This document shows positions 9,302 through 17,383 of a stretch of 64,000 bases of DNA, piece after piece (within the stretch, counting starts at the first letter, position 1; each line of letters opens with the position of its first letter). The notes beneath the pieces are model-generated. The model had not been told where the DNA came from and made no database searches. It was given only the letters and a program-made list of their open reading frames with translations. The position numbers were made by a program, and so were the translations under genes. Origin of the DNA: Chelatococcus caeni (GTDB taxonomy: Bacteria; Pseudomonadota; Alphaproteobacteria; Rhizobiales; Beijerinckiaceae); NCBI RefSeq assembly GCF_014196925.1, contig NZ_JACIEN010000004.1:248001-312000 (forward strand), read 5' to 3'.

Positions 9302-9950
9302 CTTCTCCTTCGCGCTCTCCATCGTGCCGACGATCCTCGCGGCGATGGGCATGACCATCGCGGTCGCGATCGTCAGCTGCTTCGGCGCCGCCCTGCTCGG
9401 CTTCCTCCTGGAGATCCTGCGCCGCACGGGCAAGCCGATGGGCTACCTGATGCGCTTCGTCATCGACTTCATCCGCTCGACGCCGGTGCTGGTGCAGATC
9501 TATTTCCTCTATTTCGTCCTGCCGTTCTACGGCGTGACGATGCCCGCCCTCGTCGTCGGGGTGCTCGCGCTCAGCGTCTACTACAGCGGCTACCTCGCCG
9601 AGGTGTTCAAGGCCGGGATCGATTCCATCCCCTCGGGGCAATTCGAGGCCGCCAAGGCGCTCGGCCTCACCCGGATTGACGCCATCGTCTTCGTGGTGGC
9701 GCCGCAGATGCTGCGCAACGTTGCGGCGCCCATGGGCAACTATTTCGTCTCCCTGCTGAAGGCGACGCCCTATCTCGCCGTCATCGCGGTGCCGGAGATG
9801 CTGGGGGCAGCGATGGAGGTTGCCTCCGACACCTTCCGCTATGCCGAGCCGATGGTGATCGTCGGCATCCTCTTCCTCATCCTCGCCGTCACGATCGCCC
9901 AGTTCGTGCGCCTGCTGGAGCAGCGGCTTCTCGCCTCGGCGAAGCGCTAG
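9291..9950 (+). CDS. Polar amino-acid ABC transporter permease, EhuD-like
   Basis: The 219-residue partner permease has IDFIRSTPVLVQIYFLYFVLP in the first half and the EAA loop FEAAKALGLTRID near residue 117. GTG 9291 overlaps the upstream gene by 11 bases, implying translational coupling. With the preceding permease it forms the heterodimeric pore for the EhuB-like binder. Confidence 0.9.
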   Translation: MTFDFSFALSIVPTILAAMGMTIAVAIVSCFGAALLGFLLEILRRTGKPMGYLMRFVIDFIRSTPVLVQIYFLYFVLPFYGVTMPALVVGVLALSVYYSGYLAEVFKAGIDSIPSGQFEAAKALGLTRIDAIVFVVAPQMLRNVAAPMGNYFVSLLKATPYLAVIAVPEMLGAAMEVASDTFRYAEPMVIVGILFLILAVTIAQFVRLLEQRLLASAKR

Positions 9951-9959
9951 ATCGATCCA

Positions 9960-10730
9960 ATGGACATGACCTCACCCCAGGCGGCCGGCGCCGCACAGAC
10001 GGACATCGCGGTCGAGATCACCGGTCTCGACAAGTGGTACGGCTCCTTCCACGTACTCAAGGATATCGGCCTCAGCGTGCGGGCCGGCGAGCAGGTCGTC
10101 ATCTGCGGCCCCTCCGGCTCCGGCAAGTCGACGCTCATCCGCTGCATCAACCAATTGGAGCAGCACGAGCGCGGCCGCATCATGGTCAACAGCCGCGAGG
10201 TCGGGCCGAAGGTGCGGGACATGCACGAGATCCGCCGCGACGTCGGCATGGTGTTCCAGCACTTCAACCTCTTTCCGCACCTCACCGTGCTGCGCAACTG
10301 CACCCTTGCGCTGACCCGTGCCCGCGGCATGGCGCGCCGCGAAGCCGAGGCGGTCGCCCGGCATTATCTCGAGCGCGTGCGCATCCCGGAGAAGGCGGAC
10401 AAGTACCCGAGCCAGCTTTCCGGCGGCCAGCAGCAGCGGGTGGCCATCGCCCGCGCCTTGTGTATGAACCCGAAGGTGATGCTGTTCGACGAGCCGACCT
10501 CCGCGCTCGACCCGGAGATGATCAAGGAGGTGCTCGAGGTCATGACGCGGCTCGCCGAGGACGGCATGACCATGCTCTGCGTCACGCACGAGATGGGCTT
10601 CGCCCGCAAGGTGGCCGATCGCATCGTCTTCATGGACGGCGGTTGCATCGTCGAGGAAGCGCCGCCGGCCACGTTCTTCGACGCGCCGAAGACAGACCGG
10701 GCCCGCCTCTTTCTCAGCCAGATCCTCTAG
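9960..10730 (+). CDS. Polar amino-acid ABC transporter ATP-binding protein, EhuA-like
   Basis: The 256-residue ATPase has Walker [11 protein letters not shown] (about residues 48-57), Q-loop [10 protein letters not shown], signature LSGGQQQR, Walker B VMLFDEP with TSALDPE, and switch region CVTHEM. A second in-frame ATG two codons later is an alternative start. It completes the import system together with the binder and two permeases upstream and precedes the deacylase by 23 bases. Confidence 0.93.
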   Translation: MDMTSPQAAGAAQTDIAVEITGLDKWYGSFHVLKDIGLSVRAGEQVVICGPSGSGKSTLIRCINQLEQHERGRIMVNSREVGPKVRDMHEIRRDVGMVFQHFNLFPHLTVLRNCTLALTRARGMARREAEAVARHYLERVRIPEKADKYPSQLSGGQQQRVAIARALCMNPKVMLFDEPTSALDPEMIKEVLEVMTRLAEDGMTMLCVTHEMGFARKVADRIVFMDGGCIVEEAPPATFFDAPKTDRARLFLSQIL

Positions 10731-10753
10731 CCTGGCCAAACTGGAAGCATGGC

Positions 10754-11758
10754 ATGTCGCAGCCGAGCATGATCTGGTCCGCCGTCGATTTCGAGCGTGA
10801 CGGCAAGCAGGTGGACTACCTGCGCCTGCCCCACTCCTCGGACCTTTCCGCCTACGGCTGGATCCCGATCCCGCTCATCGTGATCAGGAACGGCACGGGC
10901 CCCACCCTGCTCCTGACCGCCGGCACCCACGGCGACGAATACGAAGGCCAGATCGCGCTGATCCGCCTCGTGCAGGAACTGGCGGCGGAACGCGTCAACG
11001 GCCGGGTCATCGTGGCGCCAGCGCTCAATTTCCCGGCCGTCATGGCCGGACGGCGGGTGTCGCCGCTCGACGACGGCAATCTCAACCGCCTCTTCCCCGG
11101 TCGGGCGGCCGGCTCGCCGACGCAGATGCTCGCGCATTACGTCGACAGCGTCCTCTTCCCGATGGCCGATGCCGTCATCGACCTGCATTCCGGCGGGCGC
11201 TCGCTGGACTATCTGCCGCTCGCCCTCGCCCATCCGGGCCGCACGCCGGAGCATGCCGCGCACGTCAGGGAACTGATCGAGGCCTTCGGCGCACCAGTCA
11301 GCGTGCTGACCGACGGCAGCGGCGGTGGCGGCGCGACGACGCTCTATGCGCGCGCGGCCGAGCGGGGCATCCCGGCCCTGACGACCGAGCTCGGCGGCGG
11401 CGCGACATTGTCGCCCGACGGCCTGGCCGTCGCCGAGACCGGGCTGCGCCGCGTCCTCGCCCATTACGGCATCGTGCCCGGCATGGCCGAGACCGGCCCG
11501 AGCGGCACCCGCCTCATGCGTTCCCTCGGCCGCGCCGCCGCGGTCTATGCCCCGGAGAGCGGGCTGTTCCAGCCCTCCGTTGCGGTCGGCGCGCGCGTCA
11601 CCGCCGGGCAGGAGGCGGGCCGCATCTTCTTCCCCGACAGCCCCATGCGCGAACCGGTGACGCTCACCTTCCCCGCGAGCGGCATGGTGAGCTGCCGGCG
11701 CTTCCCCACCCTGACGGCGCGCGGCGATTGCCTGTTCAATCTGATGGACGACTGCTGA
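10754..11758 (+). CDS. AstE/AspA family zinc deacylase, DoeB-like
   Basis: The 334-residue metallohydrolase has the zinc motif HGDEYEG (about residues 59-65), the second metal site DLHSGG and a catalytic-type Glu in TTELGGG. It resembles DoeB, which removes acetyl from N-alpha-acetyl-diaminobutyrate in ectoine breakdown, more than the shorter AstE. No ectoine hydrolase (DoeA) or other eut/doe genes are here, and the operon begins with a C-S lyase-like enzyme, so the substrate is probably another N-acyl amino acid. It acts in the cytosol after import. Confidence 0.8.
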   Translation: MSQPSMIWSAVDFERDGKQVDYLRLPHSSDLSAYGWIPIPLIVIRNGTGPTLLLTAGTHGDEYEGQIALIRLVQELAAERVNGRVIVAPALNFPAVMAGRRVSPLDDGNLNRLFPGRAAGSPTQMLAHYVDSVLFPMADAVIDLHSGGRSLDYLPLALAHPGRTPEHAAHVRELIEAFGAPVSVLTDGSGGGGATTLYARAAERGIPALTTELGGGATLSPDGLAVAETGLRRVLAHYGIVPGMAETGPSGTRLMRSLGRAAAVYAPESGLFQPSVAVGARVTAGQEAGRIFFPDSPMREPVTLTFPASGMVSCRRFPTLTARGDCLFNLMDDC

Positions 11759-11839
11759 GCGAGGACCGTCTCGACGCTCATTGGACAGCCTCGACGAGGC
11801 CGGGCATCGTTCAGCCGCCCGACCTCTCGTGCGGCTGCA

Positions 11840-12283
11840 TCACCGCGCGATCCAGCCGCGCTTCCTCGCCTCGGCGGCGAACCATAGGAGGAAGACGCCG
11901 ATGGCGAAGATGAGCAGGGGAAACGGCAAGGCCACGAAGCCGAGAAGGCCGATCGCGTCCATGACGAGGAAGGTGTAGCCGAACTGCAGGACGATGGCGG
12001 CGAGCGACACGGCGAAAGCCGGCACCGCCCAGCCTTTGCGCAGGACGAGCCCGAGCGCGCCGGCAAGCCCGCTGAGGATGGCGAGGCCGTAGACGGCGAA
12101 GAGCCACTGCGGCCGCGCGGCGTAGAGCTGGCGCTGCGCCTCGCTCATCCCGGCGACGGTGGCCTCATCGGTCATCAGGTCGACGGTCCAGGCCATGGCG
12201 CCGAAGAGCATCCACAGGAGGGCAAGGCCGGCAACCAGCCAGTACCAGTGCGGCGGCCGGTCGGTCGCAGATATCGAAACCAT
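11840..12283 (-). CDS. Small integral membrane protein
   Basis: This 147-residue protein has four predicted membrane helices (about residues 15-35, 62-82, 88-108 and 112-134) and a short basic tail. Between helices one and two is a polar loop with MSEAQRQLYAARPQW, a pattern seen in small uncharacterised proteins sometimes labelled sugar transporter. No transport role can be supported. It lies 19 bases downstream of the tandem VOC gene on the same strand and is probably the last gene of that operon. Confidence 0.75.
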   Translation of the reverse strand: MVSISATDRPPHWYWLVAGLALLWMLFGAMAWTVDLMTDEATVAGMSEAQRQLYAARPQWLFAVYGLAILSGLAGALGLVLRKGWAVPAFAVSLAAIVLQFGYTFLVMDAIGLLGFVALPFPLLIFAIGVFLLWFAAEARKRGWIAR

Positions 12284-12302
12284 CTCTTTTCCCTTTCGTC
12301 TG

Positions 12303-13229
12303 TCAGGATGAGGCCCGGCCCGCGTGAGCGGCTTCGAGCGCTGCGATGTCGAGCTTCTTCATCTTCAAGAGGGCGTCCATGACCCTCTCGGCGCCTTCCC
12401 GGTCGGGGCCGGAGAGCATCTTCGGCAACACGGCCGGCACGATCTGCCAGGAAAGGCCGAACCGGTCCTTCAGCCAGCCGCATTCCTGCGCCGTGGCGTC
12501 GCCGCCCGCACCGAGCCCCTCCCAGTAATGGTCGACCTCGCGCTGGCTGTCGCACAGCACCTGGAAGGAGAAGGCCTCGGTGAAGCCGAAGCCGTGCGGC
12601 ATGCTGCTGTCCATGGCGCTGAAGCTCTGGCCGGCCAGCGCGAAGCGCGCGTATTTCACGTTGCCCTCGCGATCGTTCTCGCCCGGTCCGTAGCGGTGCA
12701 GATCCGCGATCTCGGCCGCGGGGAAGAGGCTCGTATAGGCGCGCATCGCCTCCTCGGCCTTCCCGGCCACATTCCCGGTGAACAGGAGCGACGGCGTGAT
12801 CTCGATGGCGGTGCGCGGCGAACGGTCGAGCATGATCTGCCAGGACAGGCCGAAGCGGTCGCTCAGCCAGCCAAATCTGTCGCTCCAGTCGTAGCGATCG
12901 AGCGGCATCAGCACGTTGCCGCCCTCGGCAAGCCGGTTCCAGAGCCTGTCGACATCGGCTTCTGAGCCGCAGTGCACGAAGAGCGACACGGCCGGCGTGA
13001 ACTTGAAAAGCGGGCCGCCGTTGAGAGCGAGGAAGTCGCGCCCGGCAAGGCGGAACTCCACCGTCATCACCGAGCCTACCTCGCGGCCGTGCACCTCCTG
13101 GCCGGCCTTGCCGTAGCGCGTGACCGTGCCCGTGGCGGAATCGGGCAGGAGCGACGCATAGAGCGCCGCCGCCTCCTCGCCCTGATGGTCGAACCACAGG
13201 CAGGGAATGATGGGCGGATGGTGGGTCAT
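12303..13229 (-). CDS. Tandem VOC (PhnB-like) domain protein
   Basis: The 308-residue protein is an internal duplication of two PhnB-like glyoxalase/VOC domains (about residues 5-135 and 140-285). Each half carries the pair FGLSWQI and a WGxxxDRFG-like segment (ECGWLKDRFG in the second). Such proteins are often mislabelled 3-demethylubiquinone methyltransferase; no methyltransferase motif is present. The function is unknown. It is the third of three consecutive VOC genes on this strand. Confidence 0.85.
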   Translation of the reverse strand: MTHHPPIIPCLWFDHQGEEAAALYASLLPDSATGTVTRYGKAGQEVHGREVGSVMTVEFRLAGRDFLALNGGPLFKFTPAVSLFVHCGSEADVDRLWNRLAEGGNVLMPLDRYDWSDRFGWLSDRFGLSWQIMLDRSPRTAIEITPSLLFTGNVAGKAEEAMRAYTSLFPAAEIADLHRYGPGENDREGNVKYARFALAGQSFSAMDSSMPHGFGFTEAFSFQVLCDSQREVDHYWEGLGAGGDATAQECGWLKDRFGLSWQIVPAVLPKMLSGPDREGAERVMDALLKMKKLDIAALEAAHAGRASS

Positions 13230-13239
13230 CGTCTCCTCC

Positions 13240-13644
13240 TCAGGCGGGCATCGCCGACGGATCCATCCAGAACAGCTCCCAGATGTGGCCGTCCGGATCC
13301 TCGAAGCTGCGCTCGAACATGAAGCCGTGATCGCCCGGCTCGCGCGCTTCCTTGCCGCCGGCCGCGAGCACCTTGTCCATCATGGCGTTGACGGCCTCCT
13401 TGCTGTCGAGCTGCAACGCCAGCAGCACCTCGGTCGTGCGGGTCGCATCCGCGATGTCCTTCTTGGTGAAGCGGCGCAGGCTGCCCGGCGTGTGCAGCAT
13501 GGCGAAGATGGTGTCGGAGATGACGAGCGCCGCCGCCTCGTCATTGGTGAAGCGCTGGTTGAAGGAATAGCCGAGCGCCTCGAAGAAGCGCATCGAGCGC
13601 TTCAGGTCCGAGACCGCCATATTGACGAAGATCGCGTTGGCCAT
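13240..13644 (-). CDS. VOC family protein (glyoxalase/bleomycin-resistance fold)
   Basis: The 134-residue single-domain VOC protein begins MANAIFVNMAVSDL and ends with the typical DPDGHIWELFWMDP. ATG 13644 is the family start; an in-frame extension to 13704 would run into the upstream gene. A Glu in the last strand (WELFW) could be a metal ligand. It is of the lactoylglutathione lyase-like group without known substrate and sits between two other VOC genes in one operon. Confidence 0.85.
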   Translation of the reverse strand: MANAIFVNMAVSDLKRSMRFFEALGYSFNQRFTNDEAAALVISDTIFAMLHTPGSLRRFTKKDIADATRTTEVLLALQLDSKEAVNAMMDKVLAAGGKEAREPGDHGFMFERSFEDPDGHIWELFWMDPSAMPA

Positions 13645-13684
13645 GGGTGGCTCCGATCGGGATTGAAGGGCGTTTCGAGCCGGC

Positions 13685-14104
13685 TCAGGCCGGCTGGCCG
13701 GCACGCGGCTCGGGCTGGAGCATGCTGACGCGGTTTCCTTCCGTATCGTAGAAGGAGACGTATTCGCCGACGCCGGGGATCGCCATCGGCTCGCCGAGCA
13801 CCTCCCCGCCCGCCTCCGTCACCTTGCGCATCGCCGCCCGGATATCCTCGACCGCGACGACGACGGACGGATATTGCGCCGGCCACTCGGGATTACGCCC
13901 GTAGAAGCCGCCATTGATCATGCCCGGCTTGACCGGAGCGCATGTTTCGGGATCCGTTTCGGTCGTCGATGCAAGGACATAATGGCCCATCTCCGGGCCT
14001 AGCATCTCGGTCTGCCAGTCGAAGGCCGAGCGGTAGAACGCCGCCATGCGCTCGCGGTCATCGTAGGGCATCTCGAAATGGACGACGGGACACATTCCAC
14101 TCAT
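13685..14104 (-). CDS. VOC family protein
   Basis: The 139-residue protein has paired beta-alpha-beta-beta-beta modules with PVVHFEMPYDDRERMAAFYRSAFDW at the start and FYDTEGNRVSML at the end. This is the pattern of VOC proteins annotated as glyoxalase or CapL-like. A GGAGG site seven bases upstream supports ATG 14104; the codons upstream to 14194 are not family-like. It is the first gene of the VOC operon, about 107 bases from a strong promoter with a palindromic operator. Confidence 0.85.
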   Translation of the reverse strand: MSGMCPVVHFEMPYDDRERMAAFYRSAFDWQTEMLGPEMGHYVLASTTETDPETCAPVKPGMINGGFYGRNPEWPAQYPSVVVAVEDIRAAMRKVTEAGGEVLGEPMAIPGVGEYVSFYDTEGNRVSMLQPEPRAGQPA

Positions 14105-14217
14105 GATTGGCCTCCGGAAGGGAGAAGAGAGCCGCCCGCGGCCGCGCCGCTGCTTCGGCGACAGGGCCTCCTCGCCAGCCGCCTGCCGGCGCATCCGAGC
14201 AACCTCGCATAAAAAAG

Positions 14218-14247
14218 GTTGATATCAACGCTTCTCGAGATTGTCAA
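14218..14247 (-). promoter_or_regulatory. Sigma-70-type promoter overlapped by a perfect palindrome
   Basis: On the minus strand TTGACA (14242-14247), a 17-base spacer and TATCAA (14219-14224) make a near-ideal vegetative promoter for the VOC operon. The perfect 12-base palindrome GTTGATATCAAC (14218-14229) covers the -10 element. A dimeric repressor of the ArsR or MarR type bound there would block RNA polymerase; no such regulator gene is adjacent. The reading is from sequence only. Confidence 0.7.
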
Positions 14248-14348
14248 CGCGAGAGCCGGAGCGCGGGTGCCCGTCAGATAATTGTCCGAAATGAGCGCCT
14301 AACATGAGGCCTGGGCCATCCGGCTCGGATCCAGCACAGGAGCGAGGC

Positions 14349-14780
14349 ATGAAGATCAATCGTACGGGATCGGCTGTCTGGTCGGGAGGCCTCAAGGACG
14401 GCCGCGGCGCCCTCTCCACGCAGAGCGGCGCCCTGAAGGATTACCCCTACGGCTTCTCGAGCCGCTTCGAGGGCGTGGCGGGCTCGAATCCGGAGGAGCT
14501 CATCGGCGCGGCCCATGCGGGCTGCTTCACGATGGCGCTGTCCCTCATCCTGGGCGAGGCGGGCCTCACGGCCGAGCGCATGGAGACGACGGCGAAGGTC
14601 ACGCTGGAGCAGGCAGACGGCGGCTTCTCCATTCCGGCCGTGCACCTGACGCTGAAAGCCCGCATCCCGGGCGCGGACGACGCGAAGTTCCAGGAGCTCG
14701 CCGCCAAGGCCAAGGCCAACTGCCCGGTCTCCAAGCTGTTGAAGGCCGAGATCACCCTCGACGCAACCCTCGAGGGCTGA
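14349..14780 (+). CDS. OsmC family peroxidase
   Basis: The 143-residue protein has the two redox cysteines of OsmC/Ohr enzymes, in HAGCFTMAL (about residue 59) and ANCPVSKLL (about residue 125). The wording around them and the start RTGSAVWSGGLKDGRG are of the OsmC branch. It reduces organic hydroperoxides using thiol donors. GGAGCGAGGC precedes ATG 14349. It is divergent from the VOC operon and may share its control region. Confidence 0.92.
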   Translation: MKINRTGSAVWSGGLKDGRGALSTQSGALKDYPYGFSSRFEGVAGSNPEELIGAAHAGCFTMALSLILGEAGLTAERMETTAKVTLEQADGGFSIPAVHLTLKARIPGADDAKFQELAAKAKANCPVSKLLKAEITLDATLEG

Positions 14781-14804
14781 TCCGGGATCAGGAGGCTAGG
14801 CCCC

Positions 14805-15560
14805 TCACCTCTCCTCCTTCTTCAGGAGGTAGGTGTCCATGATCCACCCCTTCCTCGCCCGCGCCGCCTGCTTGGTGCGGGCGATCTCCTCACCGACGTC
14901 GCCGAGACGGCCGGCGATGACGATCTCGTCCGGCGTGCCGAGATAGGCGCCCCACCAGATGTGCGTGTCGGGATCGAGCCCGGCGAAGGCAGTGCCGCCG
15001 TCGAGCATCACGACGGTCGTGCCCTCCCCGTCGAAATCCTCGCCGAGGCGCCGGCCCGTGGTGACGGTCACCGGCTTGCCGATGTCGTTGAGGACGACGC
15101 GGTGGCTCGCGGCGAGAGCCTGGATGCTGGTGATGCCGGGGATCACCTCGATGGCGAGCGTCAACGCCCCGCGCGCTTCGACCCGCTCGAGGATGCGCAG
15201 GGTGCTGTCGTAGAGCGACGGGTCGCCCCAGACGAGGAAGGCGCCGGTGCGGGCCTCGTTGAGCGCATCACGGATGAGCGCCTCGTAGATCCCGGCGATG
15301 GCCTCGTGCCAGTCCTCGACGCCGCTGCGGTAGCCGCCGGAGGCATCGCGCTGCGGTACAGCAAAGGAAACGCGGCGCACGCCCGCCCGCTCGATGAAGC
15401 GGTCGCAGATCCCGCGCCGCAAAGCCGCGAGCTCCTCCTTCTCCGCGCCCTTCTCGGGAATGAAGACCACGTCCGCCCGATTGAGCGCCTTGATGGCCTC
15501 AACGGTCATATGCTCCGGGTTGCCGGCGCCGATGCCGATGACGAGGATGTTGCGCTGCAT
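14805..15560 (-). CDS. cobF: Precorrin-6A synthase (deacetylating)
   Basis: The 251-residue SAM-dependent methyltransferase belongs to the tetrapyrrole methylase family. The glycine-rich start VIGIGAGNPEHMT (residues 6-18), GDPSLYDST in the middle and a V-PGITS loop fit CobF. It methylates C-1 of precorrin-5 with loss of the acetyl group in aerobic cobalamin synthesis. No other cob gene and no clear cobalamin riboswitch is near. It stands alone between an OsmC gene and the ThDP/TRAP operon. Confidence 0.9.
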   Translation of the reverse strand: MQRNILVIGIGAGNPEHMTVEAIKALNRADVVFIPEKGAEKEELAALRRGICDRFIERAGVRRVSFAVPQRDASGGYRSGVEDWHEAIAGIYEALIRDALNEARTGAFLVWGDPSLYDSTLRILERVEARGALTLAIEVIPGITSIQALAASHRVVLNDIGKPVTVTTGRRLGEDFDGEGTTVVMLDGGTAFAGLDPDTHIWWGAYLGTPDEIVIAGRLGDVGEEIARTKQAARARKGWIMDTYLLKKEER

Positions 15561-15648
15561 GAATGGCTTTCGTCACCGATGAACGGGTTGAACGGGTCGA
15601 GGATGCGGGCACCGCAACCGACGATGTGGTCCCGTTCCGCATCAGCGT

Positions 15649-15676
15649 TCCTTTCCGGGAGGGATACCGGAAAGGA
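15649..15676 (-). terminator. Hairpin after the ThDP-enzyme gene
   Basis: TCCTTTCCGG and CCGGAAAGGA form a perfect 10-base-pair stem with an 8-base loop, starting ten bases beyond the ThDP-enzyme stop on the minus strand. No U-tract follows, so it is either a weak terminator or an RNA 3'-end/processing hairpin that separates the TRAP operon from cobF. Confidence 0.5.
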
Positions 15677-15685
15677 GGAACCCGC

Positions 15686-17380
15686 TCAATCCGGCAGCAC
15701 CCGGATGTCGAGGAGCGCCTGGCGCCGTTCCTCGCGCACCGCGGTGAGCGCCGCGGCAATGGCCGCGGGCACCTCTGCCGGGTCGGTGACGCGCCGGCTC
15801 CAGGCACGGCTCGCGGCGGCGGTCTGGGTGAAGTCGGGCGACGGCTTCAGCGCCGTCAGCGGCATCTCGTTTGCCCGGGCCGCATGGCCGCCCGGATAGA
15901 GCCCGGCGACGGAGGCGCGCACGGCGCCCCATTCCTCGTTGTTGAGCACGATCACCAGCACCGGCAGGGCGAGCGCCTCCGCGATCTGGTGGCAGACCGT
16001 CGGGTTGGCGAACATGTAGGAGCCGTCGCCCATGGTCGCGACGCAAATCCGGTCGGGCTCCGCCAGCTGGGCGCCGAGGGCGCAGGGAAAGCTCCAGCCG
16101 AGCCCGCCGGAATGCGGCTCCTGGAACCACGAGCGATATTCGCTCCGCTTGAGGGTGCCGAGCTGGGTGCCGAGCTCGGAGAAGACGCTCGCCTCCAGCC
16201 CATCGAGCGCCTCGCCGAGACACAGGCTGACATAGGCCTTGGTGATGCCGCGGCGCACGTCCGCCGCCTTCTCGCGCGCCGCCCGGCGCGTTGCCTCCGA
16301 AGCCTCGGCGAGCCGGGCCCGCCTTGCGGCGATGGCCGCCTCGTCGCGGGCAAGACCGGCCATCGCATCGATGAGCGCCGGCACCGTCACGGCGCTCTCG
16401 CCGGCGACGGCGACATCGCAGCGGAAGTTGCGCACCGGGAAGCGACTGAACAGCGGGTCTGGCCCCATGTGGATGACCCGCGCGTCGGGGCGCAGCGCGT
16501 GCCTGTCCGGCCACCACGGGGCGAGGCAGTCGAGCACGAGGACGACGTCGGCCTCCGCGAGCCACGGACCGGGATCGGCGCCGACGTGGCAGGGATGGTC
16601 CGTGGAGATGGCGAGATGCGTCGCCCACCAGGAGCAGACGGCGATGCCCCATGCCTCGGCCCAGCGGCCGAAGGCGGTAAAGCTCGCCGCATCGCCCGCC
16701 CCGCGCTGGGCGATGACGAGCGGCCGCTCGGCCCCGGCGAGGAGGCGCGCGGCCTCGGCCAGGGCCGCGGCATCGGGCGCGACGGCAACGGGGCTCAGGC
16801 TCGGCAGGCCCTCCAGCCCCTCGCGCGGCGTCGCCTCGCACAGGGTCTCGCGCGGCAGCGACAGATAGACGGGTCCCTTCGGCGTCGAATTGGCGATGGC
16901 CCAGGCCCGGTCGAGGAGGCCGCCGACCTGCTCCGGAAACTTGAGCTCGTAGTCCCACTTGCAGGCCTCGCGCACCAGGGCCGTCTGGTCGCGCATCTCC
17001 TGCCCCCAGGCGATGGGCACCGTGCGGGCGCCGAAGCGCTTCTCCTCCGTCACCGGCGTGCGGCCGGACATCAGCAGCATCGGCACGTGCTCGCAGGCCG
17101 CGTTGATGGCGCCGGTCGCGCCGTTCGACAGGCCGACGTTGGTGTGCAGCATCACGGCCTGGCTGCGCCCGCTCATGAGGTAATAGCCGTGCGCCATGCC
17201 CATGGCCGCGTGCTCGTGCGGGATGACGAGCGCGCGCGGCAGCGGGATCTCCTTCGCCGCCGCCTCGGCCAGCCCCTCGATCACGGGCGGGAAATCGGTG
17301 CCGGAATTGGCGAAGACATAGTCGACGCCGAGCGCCTTGAGACGCGTGAAGATGGCGCCGCCGGCGGTCATCGTGTCCAT
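15686..17380 (-). CDS. Thiamine diphosphate-dependent enzyme, acetolactate synthase-like
   Basis: The 564-residue enzyme has the three ThDP-enzyme domains. Glu56 in PHEHAAMGMAHGYY activates the cofactor, and GDGSYMF followed by NNEEWG binds ThDP-Mg. The segment LLMSGRTPVTEEK places it in an uncharacterised branch near acetolactate synthase and benzoylformate decarboxylase. The position matching the benzoylformate decarboxylase active-site His lies in NVGLSNGATG and is not His, so the substrate is open. It ends the TRAP operon, three bases after the large permease, so it probably acts on the imported acid. Confidence 0.85.
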   Translation of the reverse strand: MDTMTAGGAIFTRLKALGVDYVFANSGTDFPPVIEGLAEAAAKEIPLPRALVIPHEHAAMGMAHGYYLMSGRSQAVMLHTNVGLSNGATGAINAACEHVPMLLMSGRTPVTEEKRFGARTVPIAWGQEMRDQTALVREACKWDYELKFPEQVGGLLDRAWAIANSTPKGPVYLSLPRETLCEATPREGLEGLPSLSPVAVAPDAAALAEAARLLAGAERPLVIAQRGAGDAASFTAFGRWAEAWGIAVCSWWATHLAISTDHPCHVGADPGPWLAEADVVLVLDCLAPWWPDRHALRPDARVIHMGPDPLFSRFPVRNFRCDVAVAGESAVTVPALIDAMAGLARDEAAIAARRARLAEASEATRRAAREKAADVRRGITKAYVSLCLGEALDGLEASVFSELGTQLGTLKRSEYRSWFQEPHSGGLGWSFPCALGAQLAEPDRICVATMGDGSYMFANPTVCHQIAEALALPVLVIVLNNEEWGAVRASVAGLYPGGHAARANEMPLTALKPSPDFTQTAAASRAWSRRVTDPAEVPAAIAAALTAVREERRQALLDIRVLPD

Positions 17381-17383
17381 GGT

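Noticed and set aside
7729-11758. Calling the transporter and deacylase an ectoine utilisation operon
   Set aside because: No DoeA, EutA-D or ectoine-specific regulator is present, and the operon starts with a C-S lyase-like gene. Similarity to EhuABCD and DoeB is kept as a note only.
12303-13229. 3-demethylubiquinone methyltransferase label for the tandem VOC gene
   Set aside because: No SAM-binding motif is present; both halves are PhnB-like VOC domains.
15686-17380. Naming the ThDP enzyme benzoylformate decarboxylase
   Set aside because: The active-site His position is replaced and the LLMSGRTPVTEEK region points to a different, uncharacterised branch.
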